Counted from the first letter of the stretch, positions 11,380 to 21,849 are shown. The stretch: 64,000 nt of DNA from Petaurus breviceps papuanus (GCA_028583685.1 JAMXIF010001195.1:12653735-12717734); one strand, 5' to 3'. Translations and numbers: made by a program. The notes: generated from the letters alone by a model not told the origin.

Positions 11380-12055
11380 TCACAATGGAGGGGAAAAGGG
11401 GGGAGGTAAGAGGGAATGAATGAACCTTACTCTCATCGGATTTGACTTAAGGAAGAAATAGCATACACACCCTATTGAGTATTTTACTCTCCAAGAAAGT
11501 AAGGGGTAAGGAAATAAGAAAAGTGGGGGAGGGGATAATAGAAGGGAGAGCAGATTGGGGGAGGGGGCAGTCAGAAGCAATCAGTTTTGAAAAGGGACAG
11601 TGTCAAAGGAGAAAATAGAATGAATGGGGGTGGGATAGGATGGAGGGAAATGGGTTTCACAACATAATTATTATGGAAGTGTTTTGCATAACTACACATG
11701 TATAACCTATGTTGACTTGCCTTCTCAATGAGGGTGGGTAGGGAGGGAAGAAGGGAGAGAATTTGTAACTCAAAGTTTTAAAAACAAATGTAAAAAATTG
11801 TTTTTACATGCAACTGGGAAATAAGGTATACAGGCAATGTAGTAGAGAAATCTGTCTTGCCCTACAAGAAAATAAGGGGGAAGGGGATAAGAGGAGGGAT
11901 GTGATAGAAAAGAGGGCAGACTTGGGAAAATAGTCATCAGAATGCATGCCATCTTGGGCTGGGGGAGGGGAGAGATGGGGAGAAAATTAGGAACTCAAAA
12001 TCTTGTGGAAACGAATGTTGAAAACTAAAAATCAATCAATTAATTCTTAAAAATA
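11380..12055 (+). mobile_element. Two L1/half-L1 3'-end fragments in tandem
   Basis: Fragment one (about 11380-11812) runs from the purine-rich inter-ORF region to the L1 tail 'aactacacatgtataaccta' and 'gagaatttgtaactcaaag'. Fragment two (about 11813-12055) repeats the inter-ORF wording and ends with 'aggaactcaaaatcttgtgg' and an A-rich tail. Joining inter-ORF sequence to the 3' UTR without ORF2 between is the half-L1 (HAL1) arrangement also seen at 22586-24265. Confidence 0.65.
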
Positions 12056-12483
12056 AAGAGGAGCTAGAAAGGGCATAGTATAGGAGAGGGCACCCTCATG
12101 TTACCTGGTAGTTGACAAAAAAGGTAAAGAAATCTGGATAGTGAATTGAACTGGTAGTGAAAGTGAGCATGGCGGGCTCTTCCTGAAATGGAAGTTTGTT
12201 CTAGGGACTCGAGCATTAGAGAAGGCTCGAGAATTTAGGCAATCTGAGGTGCGCATAGTACCTGGTGAGGAGGTGATATCTCGAAATCATGGGACTAGCT
12301 GAAATGTAAGATACATCATCTTACATACATACATCAATATGTTCAGATGTTTAAATTCAAACTGAGGATGTGAGTTTTAAGGGAAATTCATAAATAAATT
12401 ACTCATTTATGAATAAATTTGTTCATTTAAAATCATAAATGGAGGCAAAAAGTACACTCTTGCACTTAGCCACCTAGACAGGC

Positions 12484-12614
12484 TTTTTTTGGGAAATCTT
12501 GGTACTTTGCTTCCTTTAATAATCATTCACCAGTATTTGTTACTCACAGTTACAAAGGTGGGCTGAAATGATGCAACTGTGAGTAACAAAGTACCAAGAT
12601 TTTCCCCCAAAAAA
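12484..12614. repeat. Near-perfect inverted repeat (hairpin)
   Basis: The right arm (12575-12614) reads AACTGTGAGTAACAAAGTACC onward to CCAAGATTTTCCCCC. The left arm is its complement in two blocks, 12484-12509 (GGGAAATCTTGGTACTTTG) and 12536-12551 (TTTGTTACTCACAGTT), separated by a 26-base insert. The loop is about 23 bases. No known MITE ends were recognised. It could be a replication template-switch product, a degraded palindromic MITE, or a hairpin RNA source. Confidence 0.85.
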
Positions 12615-12754
12615 TTGTAGCAAAGTATTTTGTAAACCTCAAAGTACTACGTAAGTGCAGCTACCCTTTTCTCTTAAGAGCATTTCCTTGCTAGTAAAAT
12701 AAAAATAATAGGTTGAATATATATACAGATAGTGTAAGGATTTATAATCCTATT

Positions 12755-13012
12755 CAAAGATAAGGCAGTAAAGGGGATAGAGTACTCTGTTTGGAGTCTC
12801 AAAGACCTAATTTCAAAACTGACCTCAGTTCCTTACTATTTGTGTGATCCTGGGCAAGTCACTTAATCTCTGTCCGTCTCAGTTTCCTCAATTGTCAGAT
12901 GAGGTGATAAAAGCACTGCTCTCTCAGGCTGGCTGTGAGGAACGAAGGAGATAAAATTCGTAAAATTCTTAGCACAGCGCTGTCCATAGTGCTTAATAAA
13001 TGCTTATTCCAG
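12755..13012 (+). repeat. MIR SINE, near full length
   Basis: Recognisable from 'gggatagagtactctgtttg', through 'tgatcctgggcaagtcactt' and the CORE, to the L2-like tail 'agtgcttaataaatgctt'. Confidence 0.85.
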
Positions 13013-13044
13013 CTATCCAAAAGAACATTTTTTATTAAAGAATT

Positions 13045-13320
13045 TGAGTTCTTTCATTCAACATTTATTAATGCCTACTGCACGAAGTACACTATGTTGG
13101 GTATTAGAGGCAACAAAGATAAAAAAAGACATTGCCTCTGAGACCTTCAAGAAACTTCCAGTCCAGTTGAATTGATAGTTAATCAGTTAACCACATTTAT
13201 TAAGAATCTGCTATGCAGGCACTCTGCTAAGTACTTGGGCTGCAAAGAAGGGCAAAAGACTATCCTTATTCTCAAGGAGCTCATGGTCTAATGGGCATAA
13301 CAGCATACAAACAACTATGT
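13045..13320 (+). repeat. Two head segments of an ancient repeat ('tttattaa-cacctactatg' family)
   Basis: Two adjacent copies show the 'catttattaa...ctatg...aggcac...ctaagtact' wording followed by 'ctcaaggagctcatggtcta'. The same family recurs many times in this window. I cannot place its class with certainty. Confidence 0.55.
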
Positions 13321-13539
13321 ATAGATAAGCTATATTATTAGTAAGGATTATTATATTAAGGATTAATTCGGGATAATCAACAAAGGAAGAAAGAACTTCT
13401 TAGGCACTGTTATTTTTTCTTTCTTTTATCTTCCTACAGGTGCTGCTAATGCAGAATTTCTCCTTGTATGATTTGGTATATACCTGAAAAAAGCTTGTGA
13501 TTCCAGATATTGTGCAGTGAGCTGGGTTTAAAATAAGGA

Positions 13540-13720
13540 AGGAAGGCTCAAATCCAGCCTTAGTTGTACTTCCTGCAGAATCCTACAAAATTAATTTAGC
13601 CAGTCTTAAATTCAATTTCTTCATCTGTAAAATGAAGATAATAATATAGCACCTATCTCATAGTATTGGTGCAAAAATCAAATTAGAATCAAATTTATGG
13701 AAAATAAATGCTTTGCAAAA
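13540..13720 (+). repeat. MIR fragment
   Basis: It contains 'caatttcttcatctgtaaaa' followed by 'atagcacctatctcatagta' and an 'aataaatgctttgcaaa' end, as in MIR. Confidence 0.7.
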
Positions 13721-13740
13721 CATACCAGTGCTATAAGATT

Positions 13741-14470
13741 ATCAGCTTCTAGGATTCTTATTTTCCTATGAGACATACTGTTCTTGGCAAGTTCCTATTT
13801 AAATAAGATCATTGTAATTAATAAAAAGTCAGAAAAATACATTCAAATCAGTATTATCAAGACATAGGTAGTGAAGCTGAGGATGAAGACACTACTTAAT
13901 ATTTCATTGCATTTGAAAGATTTTTACTTCTCATCAAGCATTCTAAAGTAACTGTGCTTGAATAATATTATATTTTTCAACATTCCTTGACCATCAAAAG
14001 AATAAGAATTATAGTGGAATGATCCAATTCTGCATGGAATTGGTCGCAAGCTGGGCCCTTTCTGAACTATAGTCAGGGTAATAGAATTATGTAAAATATG
14101 ATACAAACTTCATTTATAAATCCCTCAGCATAGAGCATCATTTGGTTTTGGTTTTGAATAACCAAATATTTCTACCTCAGGTAATAGACACTGGAGAAAG
14201 ATATTTACAGTGTAAAATATTTTAGAATTTACTAGGGTGATGTGGAGGAAATGTTTAGTGCCCCAACTTGAGAATTCTACACAGCACAGAAAGGGAAAGT
14301 GTCAAAAACATCTTATCAGACATGCCCTCTCCAGCATACTTGGGAGTGCAGTTTCTTTGCTGTATCATGCCTTTACTAATCATTTCTCCAGCTTCTGATT
14401 TCCTCCTTCCTTCCTCCCTCAGTATCAACCCATTTGTAGACCTCTAATAGAGGAACCATCCTCCACTGGT

Positions 14471-14471
<1 letters not shown>
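13741..14471. other. Intron, no recognised feature
   Basis: Unique-looking AT-rich sequence upstream of the CA microsatellite. Nothing else was seen. Confidence 0.5.
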
Positions 14472-14519
<48 letters not shown>

Positions 14520-14529
14520 NNNNNNNNNN

Positions 14530-14576
<47 letters not shown>
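14472..14576. repeat. (CA)n microsatellite with a 10-N gap
   Basis: CA dinucleotides run on both sides of ten Ns (14520-14529). The N run probably marks a collapsed or unresolved repeat length rather than other sequence. Confidence 0.95.
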
Positions 14577-14579
<3 letters not shown>

Positions 14580-14724
14580 TAAGTTATTATGGAGATTGGA
14601 ATAAAGAATGGATCTGTGATATCCTTTGTTCAGGGTACTTCGGGATGAGGAACTAGCTGCTGATACATATTGGTACTTTCTCTGCAACTTACAGTCATTG
14701 AGTTAGTTGGCTAGAACCCTGAGA

Positions 14725-15110
14725 AGTTAAGTGACTTGCCTAGGGTCATACAGCTAATATATGTCAGAAGAAGCACTTCAACCCAACTTTTCCTGGCCGA
14801 TGTTTTATCTATAATGCCATAATGTCTCTGTTTTTGCCTCTGCCTCTGGCTTTCCATCTCCCTGTCTGTCAGAGAGACAGAGACAGACAGAGAAAGAAAG
14901 AAGGAAAAATCACAGGACTTGAAGACACTTTGAATAACATCCACTTCAACCCTGTCATGATATGGATGAGGAAACTAAGGCCTGAAAGGATTAATTGATT
15001 TTCCCAACGTTACTTGAAGCAAAAGTCGACCAGTGGGAAAATGACGGATCCAGAATTTGGACCCACGTCTTTTAACTCCAACTATAGGAATCCTTCTGCT
15101 GCACTGTGTT
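14725..15110 (-). repeat. Two antisense MIR fragments
   Basis: About 14725-14825 has 'gttaagtgacttgcctaggg' and 'catacagctaat'. About 14955-15110 has 'gatgaggaaactaaggcctg'. Both are reverse-complement MIR wording. Between them is a short AGACAG-rich patch (14865-14905). Confidence 0.65.
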
Positions 15111-15529
15111 GTATTTAAAGAGAAGTCCGAAAGGGGAGTCAACTATATGTAATTTAACGAAGATTTGCTAAGCATTGGTCAGATATGGTACACTATAATT
15201 GGTACTGAGGAAACTGTGAAATTAAATGATATATTATCCCTGTCAGTCTGATCAAGTGTTTATGGCACATAAATAAATACCCACAGTGGTCATACAAACA
15301 TATTGTATAGCATCTATGGAAAGAAAGGTAATCACCGATAGGGAATAATCTAGAATGGCACCATGGAAGAGATGGAAATTGAATTAGGCTTTAAACACCT
15401 ACAAATGGGCCCAATTATCCTGTTGCTATCCTTAATTTCTGGTCCACTGGGACTCCCCATGGAAAAGAATATCAGTGGACCATGAGCAAAAATATATTTA
15501 GGAACCCCAGTCTTGTCTGATGCGCTTGT

Positions 15530-15865
15530 TTTATTGATAAGGAATCTGTGATCACACAGAATTAGCATTTTAATTCAGGTCCTTTAACTCTCAATCCATT
15601 GTTCTCTCTGCTATAACATTGCTTTTCGGTCCCATGTAGAGATTATGTGAGGAACCTGGGGCTCCTTAATACCTCACTCTAGCCACATATCCACATAAAA
15701 GTATCTTGCAAGAACTGGGAAGTGTGAGTTCAAGTCTTACCCTCAAATACTAGTTATGTACTTAACCTCCTCTTAGAGCTTCAGTTTTTCATATGGAAAA
15801 ATAAAGATGCCTCATCGGGTTATTGAGAGCAAAGCATTTTTCAAACTTGAAAACATTGCAGATAT
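15530..15865. repeat. MIR fragments (minus about 15530-15615, plus about 15715-15865)
   Basis: The first reads 'gatcacacagaattagcatt'. The second reads 'gagttcaagtcttaccctca' with 'gttattgagagcaaagca'. Both are diverged. Confidence 0.5.
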
Positions 15866-17040
15866 GTGAGCTGTCATTCTCTATATTCTTTATTTGTTCT
15901 CCTTCGTTTAAAAAAATTATATAGAGAATATTCATGAAATTCATTTTCTTGCCATCTCTTCTTTCCTAGGTTTTATTTTCTGTCCCACTAAAAACCTGCC
16001 ATGTTGCATTAGATTGAGTGTTTGGTGTCAGCACAAGCATTTCATTTTTATGAGAGGTTTCTCTTATCTCCAGGTTTAGGTTTTTTGTTTGTTTGTTTGG
16101 CAATCCTTTCCAAAGTCCCTTAGATGGCTTATTTCTCAGCTTCTTTTAGAGGAAGAATTTAGGGTCCCCTCTTACCTCCTTTCTGGTATATTCTAGTCTT
16201 CTATGATCATGGGATTCTAAATTTATACCCTACATTACTTATTTATTTTGCCATTCTCTCATCTTTTGCCTTACTATGGTCCAGTGCTCTAGGGCTCATA
16301 AAAAGTAGCAACCAGTGGAACCAAGTCTGAATATTATATAGTTGTTTGAACAAATAGGTGCTCTAATGGAAGATAATAATGTATGCCGCATTTTATAATG
16401 CTGTACTTCAACTCTCTTACCTAATAGCTACGAGTTTCACAGTGATCCTGTTTTGACTCTATTTTTCTTTCTAATCATCATTTTCTTAATGAATTTCTGC
16501 CTAATAATCAAACAAAAATGTAGACTGATTTGGAAGGAAACCAATTGGAATTAGTGAAGACTCTGAATTTTGTACTCTTTGTAGAGAGATTAGCCTTTAA
16601 TATTTCCAAGTAAAAGCAGTTTGGCGGAGGAAGAAGAGCATGAACCTTTGCTAATGCTTTTGTGTGACTTTCACCTTAGCTAGAAAGGCAGGACAGATGC
16701 ACGCGGAGACACAGCGTAATGTGAGACATGAAGAAGTAGATTTTTTTTCTATATTTTTCTCCTGTGCCCTTCTTGGTCCTTCACCCCAAAGGGAGGTGCT
16801 GAGTTTCCATCAAGCTGTTAGATACGTAATGACCTGATGTCTGGGTCTGGGGATAATATTTCAGGGCATCTGTGAATTTGGGTGGGAAACTGCATCTTTA
16901 TTTCAACTACCATCTAGCTGAAATTTAGCATGTCCTTCAATTATGAATATAGGCAGCAAAATGTTATTCCGAGAATAACATTTAATATTCCGAGAAGTGT
17001 TCTGTAGTTTTCATCAGACTGCCAGTGTGGTATAGCACAT
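15866..17040. other. Intron, no recognised feature
   Basis: Mixed sequence with a GTTT repeat at about 16081-16100. I saw no exon, RNA gene or clear transposon. Confidence 0.5.
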
Positions 17041-17064
17041 ACATACATACACATACACACACCG

Positions 17065-17325
17065 ATAATAATAATAATGGCCAGCATTTATATAATGTTT
17101 TAAGGTTTGAAAAATACTTTACAATTAGTTCATTTTATCCTTACAACCTTGAAATATAAATACCGTTATTAAGCACATTTTGAGGGTAGTAATGACAGTG
17201 ACTCTAAACGAGATAAAGTGACTTGTTCAGGGTCACGCACCTAGTGAGATATGGGGTTAGCTTTGAACTCAGGTCTTCTAGATTCCAGTTCTATCCTTTT
17301 ATCTAAGGCACCATCAAGGAGCCTC
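17065..17325 (-). repeat. Marsupial CORE-SINE
   Basis: It has 'ccagcatttatataatgttt', 'ttcattttatccttacaacc', then 'agtgacttgttcagggtcac' and 'tttgaactcaggtcttctag', the antisense layout of the marsupial CORE-SINE group. The same pattern recurs at 33870 and 58935. Confidence 0.7.
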
Positions 17326-17874
17326 ATGAGGCCTGCAATTGTACATTAGCACCCTAAAACCCATTCAGAGAAAGGTAGATGTAGATTTGCGATGCCGTTT
17401 TCTTCCCTCAGCTCCAGTCAATTTGTAGAAAGATAAAAAATGAGAGTAGTCAAAAGGGCTGCTTGGCATTGCTTGATTCTATCCTCCTTCCCTTCTACCC
17501 TAGATGGTAGGATGAGAAAGCATTCAAAGAAAGAGGGTGTCTGTGTCTAGCTAAACTTGACCTCCTTATGTTTTCTATACCTTTCTTTACATGATATAGT
17601 TTTTCTTCACAATTACTTAGTGGAAAACATGCATACATACACAAAGAACATACCCACATATATGTATATGTGTATATGCATACATTGTTATATGGTGTGT
17701 GTATGCACACACACACACATTTTCCCTAAAACTCCCCTGCATTTTCTTTGGATTGAGGGTTAGATTATCAATGAAAGAATTTTATTCCTCTCTGGATCTG
17801 GGAAACTAGGGGATTTGAATATCCAGAAACCAGAATATGGTGGTAGGAGTGAGGACTGAGGAGCAGCCATTTCA
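17326..17874. other. Intron with a CATA/TATG/CA patch
   Basis: No gene or clear transposon. The segment 17630-17720 is an alternating CATA, TATG and CA simple repeat. Confidence 0.55.
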
Positions 17875-17879
17875 GTCAC

Positions 17880-18470
17880 TATAATGGGAATGGGAATTTG
17901 AAGATCTTCCCTACCCCTTAATAGACCTAGGGGGAAATTTGAAGACCTCCCCTGCTTTGAAAGTAAACTCTGCCCCCAGTAGGCTGAATAGGCTGAATGT
18001 AGTCACATGGAGCCTGTGATGGAGGGAATTTGCTGAAGGGCGCAGCAGAGCCCACAGGAAGCTTCCCTGCTGGGAAGATAAACTCTGTCCCCTAATAGGC
18101 TGAATGGAGCCTGTGGTGGCAGGAGTTTGCTGAAGGAAAGCCGGTCAGAGCTAGCGAGATGGTGGGGGAGAGAGGATGCTCAGGCAAGGAGATAGAGGTT
18201 TGTGAGTAAATAGTGATCTTGTATTGGTTTGTGGGAAGGCTGAAGGACCCTGTAACTCTCAGTGTTATTATGGCTTCTGAATGTCTTTGGTGCTGTGATG
18301 GAATCAGCTTACTGGTTTTGGGATTTGGTTTTCTGGTGTCTGAATCAATACTTCAGTCCTGTCCTCTATCTGGAGATTCTAGTATATTTTGCCATCAAAC
18401 ATCATGAGATACTTATAGTCACTGTCTTTATTGTGATCATGGGTGCCATAAATATTGCACTGGGGCTACA
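17880..18470 (+). mobile_element. Solo LTR, relative of the LTRs at 6.7-8.0 kb
   Basis: This 591-bp LTR is flanked by the 5-bp duplication GTCAC (17875-17879 and 18471-18475). Its start, TATAATGGGAATGGG...GAAGATCTTCC, lines up with TGTAAGGGTTATGGG...AAGATCTCCC of the 5' LTR at 7539-8020, and it ends GGGGCTACA. The U3 part contains two imperfect repeats of about 80-100 bases (17941-18040 and 18058-18138), each running from 'taaactctg.cccc' to 'tttgctgaagg', which may be enhancer repeats. No internal retroviral sequence remains, as expected from LTR-LTR recombination. It lies sense to DHRSX, about 930 bp upstream of the exon. It is clearly older than the first element. Confidence 0.8.
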
Positions 18471-18498
18471 GTCACCATCCCATAAATACAAAGCATGA
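18262..18498 (+). other. Hydrophobic open frame in the LTR, conserved between two LTR subfamilies
   Basis: This 78-codon frame lies in the 3' third of the solo LTR and runs a few codons past its end into flanking DNA. It encodes a hydrophobic peptide with the core YWFWDLVFWCLNQYF and a second hydrophobic stretch (LIVTVFIVIMGAINIALGL). The minus-strand frame in the LTR at 7539-7756 has FWFWDSVFWYLNKF and ISIFVISIGIVNMALLI at matching places. Within WFWD-x-VFW-x-LN four codons differ only at the third base (Asp, Val, Phe, Leu). That pattern suggests selection on protein at some time. No homologue outside these LTRs is known to me, and translation is unproven. Confidence 0.5.
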
Positions 18499-18504
18499 TA
18501 AACT

Positions 18505-18600
18505 TCAAATAATAATGATAATAATAATAACAGCATCTAGCATTTTAAGGTTTGCAAAACGCCATACGTATTTCATTTGATGAGTAATATATACTGTAAG
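18505..18600 (-). repeat. CORE-SINE fragment
   Basis: It starts with an ATAATA patch, then 'cagcatctagcattttaagg' and 'tttgcaaaacgccatacgta', the end of the same CORE-SINE type as 17065-17325. Confidence 0.6.
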
Positions 18601-18774
18601 AATTAGAGTATGCCGTTACTACAAATACATTACTGTAGGGGCATATGTCATGGGGACATGGGGAATTTCAGTAACTAAAAGGGGGACTTTGACAAACAGA
18701 GGAGGAAGAAGGGGAATTTTGGCAAGGGAGCAGTGTGAGTAAATGTGTGATAGGAGGAACTCACACATTTTTTG

Positions 18775-19025
18775 TGGTTCATTTGTTTCGGTCATGTCCA
18801 ACTCTTTTTGATTCTAGGGTTTTCTTGACAGAGATTCAGGAGTAGTTTGCTTTTCCCTTGTCCAGATCATTTTACAGATGAGAAAACTGAGGCAAACAGG
18901 TTTAAGTAACTTGCCCAGCGTCGCACAGCTAGTAAATGTCTGAAATCAGATTTGAACTCAAAAAGATGAGTCTTCCTGACTCCAGGCCCCCCACTCTATC
19001 CTCTGCATCACCTTGCTGCCCCAAA
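18775..19025 (-). repeat. MAR1 SINE
   Basis: Antisense MAR1: 'ggtcatgtccaactcttttt', 'tttacagatgagaaaactga', 'ttgcccagcgtcgcacagct', 'gagtcttcctgactccagg' and the 'ccttgctgcccc' end. Confidence 0.85.
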
Positions 19026-19164
19026 TCACACATTCTGTTCTTGGAAATCATTTAGCCAAAGCTGAAGAAGGTTTGTGTAACTCAAGGTCACTTTGACTAT
19101 TATTGTTTCAGACTCAAATTATTTTTATTTTTAAGAGGATTAGAGAATCATACATTTTTAGGCA

Positions 19165-19300
19165 GAAGGGACTTTATGGTCACTTAGTTCAGCACTTCTT
19201 TTTTTAGATGAGGAAACTGAGGGCCAAAGAGGTGATACCGTTTACCCAAGGTCAAATTTCTAGGGACTGAACCGGGACCGGCATTCAAGTCTCCCTGAAT
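19165..19300 (-). repeat. MIR fragment
   Basis: It contains 'gatgaggaaactgagggcca' and 'tttacccaaggtcaaatttc', i.e. antisense MIR, ending about 100 bp before the DHRSX exon. Confidence 0.7.
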
Positions 19301-19400
19301 CCCTCCTCCATCTCTCTTCACTCGCTATTATGCAGTACACCTAGAATTGCTTTGTGTATTATTTGGATGACTCATTCTTCTTTGTGTTTTTGCTTCCCAG

Positions 19401-19608
19401 CTGGAATTATGATGGTTCCTCAGAGAAAGACTGTGGATGGCTTTGAAGAACAATTTGGTGTAAACTACTTGGGGCACTTCTTGTTGACCAATCTGCTTTT
19501 GGATATTCTCAAGAAGACAGGCTCTCCAAGCCACAATGCCAGAGTCGTGACGGTGTCCTCAGCCACGCATTATGTGGGAGAACTGAACATGGAGGATTTA
19601 CAAAGCAG
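19401..19608 (+). CDS. DHRSX: DHRSX internal exon (short-chain dehydrogenase/reductase)
   Basis: DHRSX is an SDR-family NAD(P)-dependent oxidoreductase, reported as the enzyme that interconverts polyprenol/polyprenal and dolichal/dolichol during dolichol synthesis. This 208-base exon is preceded by a pyrimidine tract and CAG and followed by GTATGA. It starts in phase 1 (CT completing Ala of NNAG) and ends in phase 2 (AG). The translation, [19 protein letters not shown] then [19 protein letters not shown] and [20 protein letters not shown], is very close to my memory of human DHRSX ([54 protein letters not shown]). It holds the end of the NNAG motif, the structural/catalytic Asn (NYLGHF) and the catalytic Ser of VSSATH. 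The YxxxK motif should be in the next exon, which was not found here. No stop or frameshift is present, so it looks functional. Confidence 0.95.
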
Positions 19609-19849
19609 GTATGATTCACTTTTTTTCAAACTTAATCAGTGGTAGCAAGCATAAGGAGTTGACTGTTGAGAATCATCAGTCAATATTTATTGAACATTTT
19701 AGGAACTATGAGAATTTTGAAGAAAGTCTTATTTTACACAGCCTGCATTTTATTGGGGAGTAAAGGAAAGATAATGGTACATAATGTTTAACTAGTATCA
19801 TCCAAAACATATATGTGTACTTCTCTCTGCTGCATATTAATGCTATTTA

Positions 19850-20040
19850 ACTTCAACCTTAATTTCAGTAGTCTCTTTCTTACCTCTGTAGTTGAAGTCC
19901 CATCAGAGGTCATGAATGATCTCCTAACTGCAAATCCAATAGTATTTTTTCAGTCCTTGTATCAGTTGACCTCTAAATTTAAGCTTCCTGAAGGCAGACT
20001 TTTCTTCTTTCCTCTTTTTATTTTTAGAGCATAACACAGT
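19850..20040 (+). mobile_element. L2 LINE fragment
   Basis: The wording 'gaggtcatgaatgatctcct', 'aactgcaaatccaatagta' and 'tcagtccttgtatcagttga' matches the L2 ORF segment that reads roughly 'aaggtcaccaatgatctcct'. It continues into a tail-like 'aagcttcctgaaggcaga'. Confidence 0.65.
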
Positions 20041-20049
20041 GCAAAGGGA

Positions 20050-20145
20050 AAGGGACAAACAAAACATATGTGTGTATTTGTATATGTATGTATGTACATG
20101 AATGTGCATATATTTGTGTATGCATATGTATATGTATGAAAATAC
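20050..20145. repeat. TATG/TGTA-rich simple repeat
   Basis: Alternating TATG, TGTA and TGCA units make a low-complexity block between an L2 fragment and a SINE. Confidence 0.8.
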
Positions 20146-20154
20146 AGGCACAAG

Positions 20155-20312
20155 GGCCAGCCAGGTAGCACAGTGAGTATGAGCACCGGCCCCAGTGTCA
20201 GGATCACCTGGGATCAAATCTGGGCTCAGACACTTAGCACCCATCCAGAAACACCCGGCTGTGTAACCTTGAGCAAGTTACTTAACCCCAATTGCTTAAA
20301 AAAAAAAAGAAA
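20155..20312 (+). mobile_element. Short SINE, subfamily with 'aaacacccggctgtg' segment
   Basis: It has 'gccagccaggtagcacagtg', 'cagtgtcaggatcacctggg', 'ttgagcaagttacttaaccc' and an A tail. It shares the 'acacttagcacccat' and 'aaacacccggctg' block with the dimeric SINE at 31830-32135, so both belong to one subfamily distinct from the copies at 2585 and 3903. Confidence 0.85.
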
Positions 20313-20334
20313 ATAAGAAATAATAAATAAAGAC

Positions 20335-21830
20335 ACATAAAGAAAAAGTCATTTCTCTATAGATAAGTATATGAACAAACAATCTGCGAATAATTGGAGT
20401 GATAATAATTCCAAATTATCAACCTTAGGAAAGAAGTTTCAACTCACCAATAATAAGAGAAATGTAAATCAAACCAACCCTATCCTATCACCTCAAGTGC
20501 AGAAAACTTTCGGAGTTGAAAAATAGACATTCAATTTTCAGTAAAGAGTTTGTGGGATGACTGATACACCAGTGGATAATTGGTGTAGGTATAAATCAAC
20601 ACAAATATTTTGGAAATAAATTTCAGATTAAGTAAATAGTTACTAAAATATTCATACCTTTGAATCAGAAATCACATGACCAGAATACACTCTAAAGAAG
20701 CCACTGATAAGAAGTCACTGTATACATCAAAATATCTAAAATAGCATGTTTGTGGTAGTGAATGATTGGAAACAAAATTGTATTTGCAAATTCCACATGA
20801 ACAAACATGCTTTTGAGGGTGAGAGGGATGCACTGGGAGAAAGGGCGAAGGGAGAGTATCAATAATGGGGAAAATTCTTACACATAAAAAATGTTTATGA
20901 GAATCATACCTAAAACAAAAGGACACAGACACATTGTTAAATAAGGTGCTAGAGTCTGTTACGCTTCAGCTGAAGTTTAAAAAAAAAGCAATCGTCATGT
21001 CAGACAAAGCAAAAGTAAAAATAGACCCAATTAAAAGAGATAATCATGGAAGCTATGTTTTGCTAAAAGGCAACATAGACAATGACAATATCAAAAATTT
21101 TCACAGCAAAGTTCTCTAATTAATGACTCTTTTCTCAAATATCTGGGGAAATGAGTCAAATTTATAGAAATAAGAATCATTCCTCATTTGATAATGATCA
21201 AAATCTATGAGCAGGCATTTTCCAGAAGGAAGAAATCAAAGCTATCTATAGTCGTTTAAAATGCTCTAAATTACTATTGATTAGAGAAATTCAAATTAAA
21301 GCAACTCTGAGATACCACCTCCCACCTGTCAAAAGTGACAAATTTTGGAGGGAATGAGGGAAAACAGTTACACACATGAATTGTTGATGGTATTAAGAAG
21401 CACTGGTCTCACCATTCTGGAAAACAATTTGGAACTATGCCCAAAGGTCTACAAACTTGTGCATACCCTTTGACTCAGCAGTACCACTAGGTCTCTAGTC
21501 CAAAAAGAGAAAAGCAAAAAGATAGGGATCTATATGTACAAAAATATTTATAGCAAGTCTTTTTGTGGTGACACAAGACAGAGAACTAGTGAACTCTGAG
21601 TGCAAATTGAAGTATAATTTTCTCACTTTCTATATTTTTCTTGCTTTTTTGTTATGTGGCTAATAATCGATATGTTTTGCATGATTTCACCTGGATAATT
21701 GATATCATATTGCTTATATTCTAAGTCGATGGTGGATTGGCAGGAAGGAGGAGAAAATTTTGAACTAAAAAAATTTTTTTAAATGTTAAAAATAAATAAT
21801 AAATTTAAAAACAACTGAAGCAAAAAAGAA
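20335..21830 (+). mobile_element. Two L1 fragments (plus), ORF2 parts and 3' end
   Basis: Part one (about 20335-20885) is a diverged ORF2 C-terminal region. Part two (about 20890-21830) starts with an endonuclease segment whose translation includes IDPIKRDNHGSYVLLKGNID, then jumps to the ORF2 C-terminal region ('aggcattttccagaaggaag', 'caatttggaactatgcccaa'), the 3' UTR and an A-rich end. The jump means an internal deletion or a composite. Both are dead copies. Confidence 0.75.
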
Positions 21831-21849
21831 ACTCCCTTTTACAGTGATT

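Larger units (their letters stand above)
1..19400 (+). other. DHRSX: DHRSX intron upstream of the recognised exon
   Basis: This stretch lies upstream of the DHRSX exon at 19401 and ends in a pyrimidine-rich tract and AG acceptor (19375-19400). No other host exon was recognised. In particular, nothing resembled the preceding DHRSX exons (Rossmann glycine motif, CDLAS region), although a short exon cannot be excluded by eye. The content is intronic repeats, itemised separately. Confidence 0.75.

Noticed and set aside
14376-14687. 103-codon minus-strand frame rich in CVCV
   Set aside because: It is a translation of the CA microsatellite through a gap.
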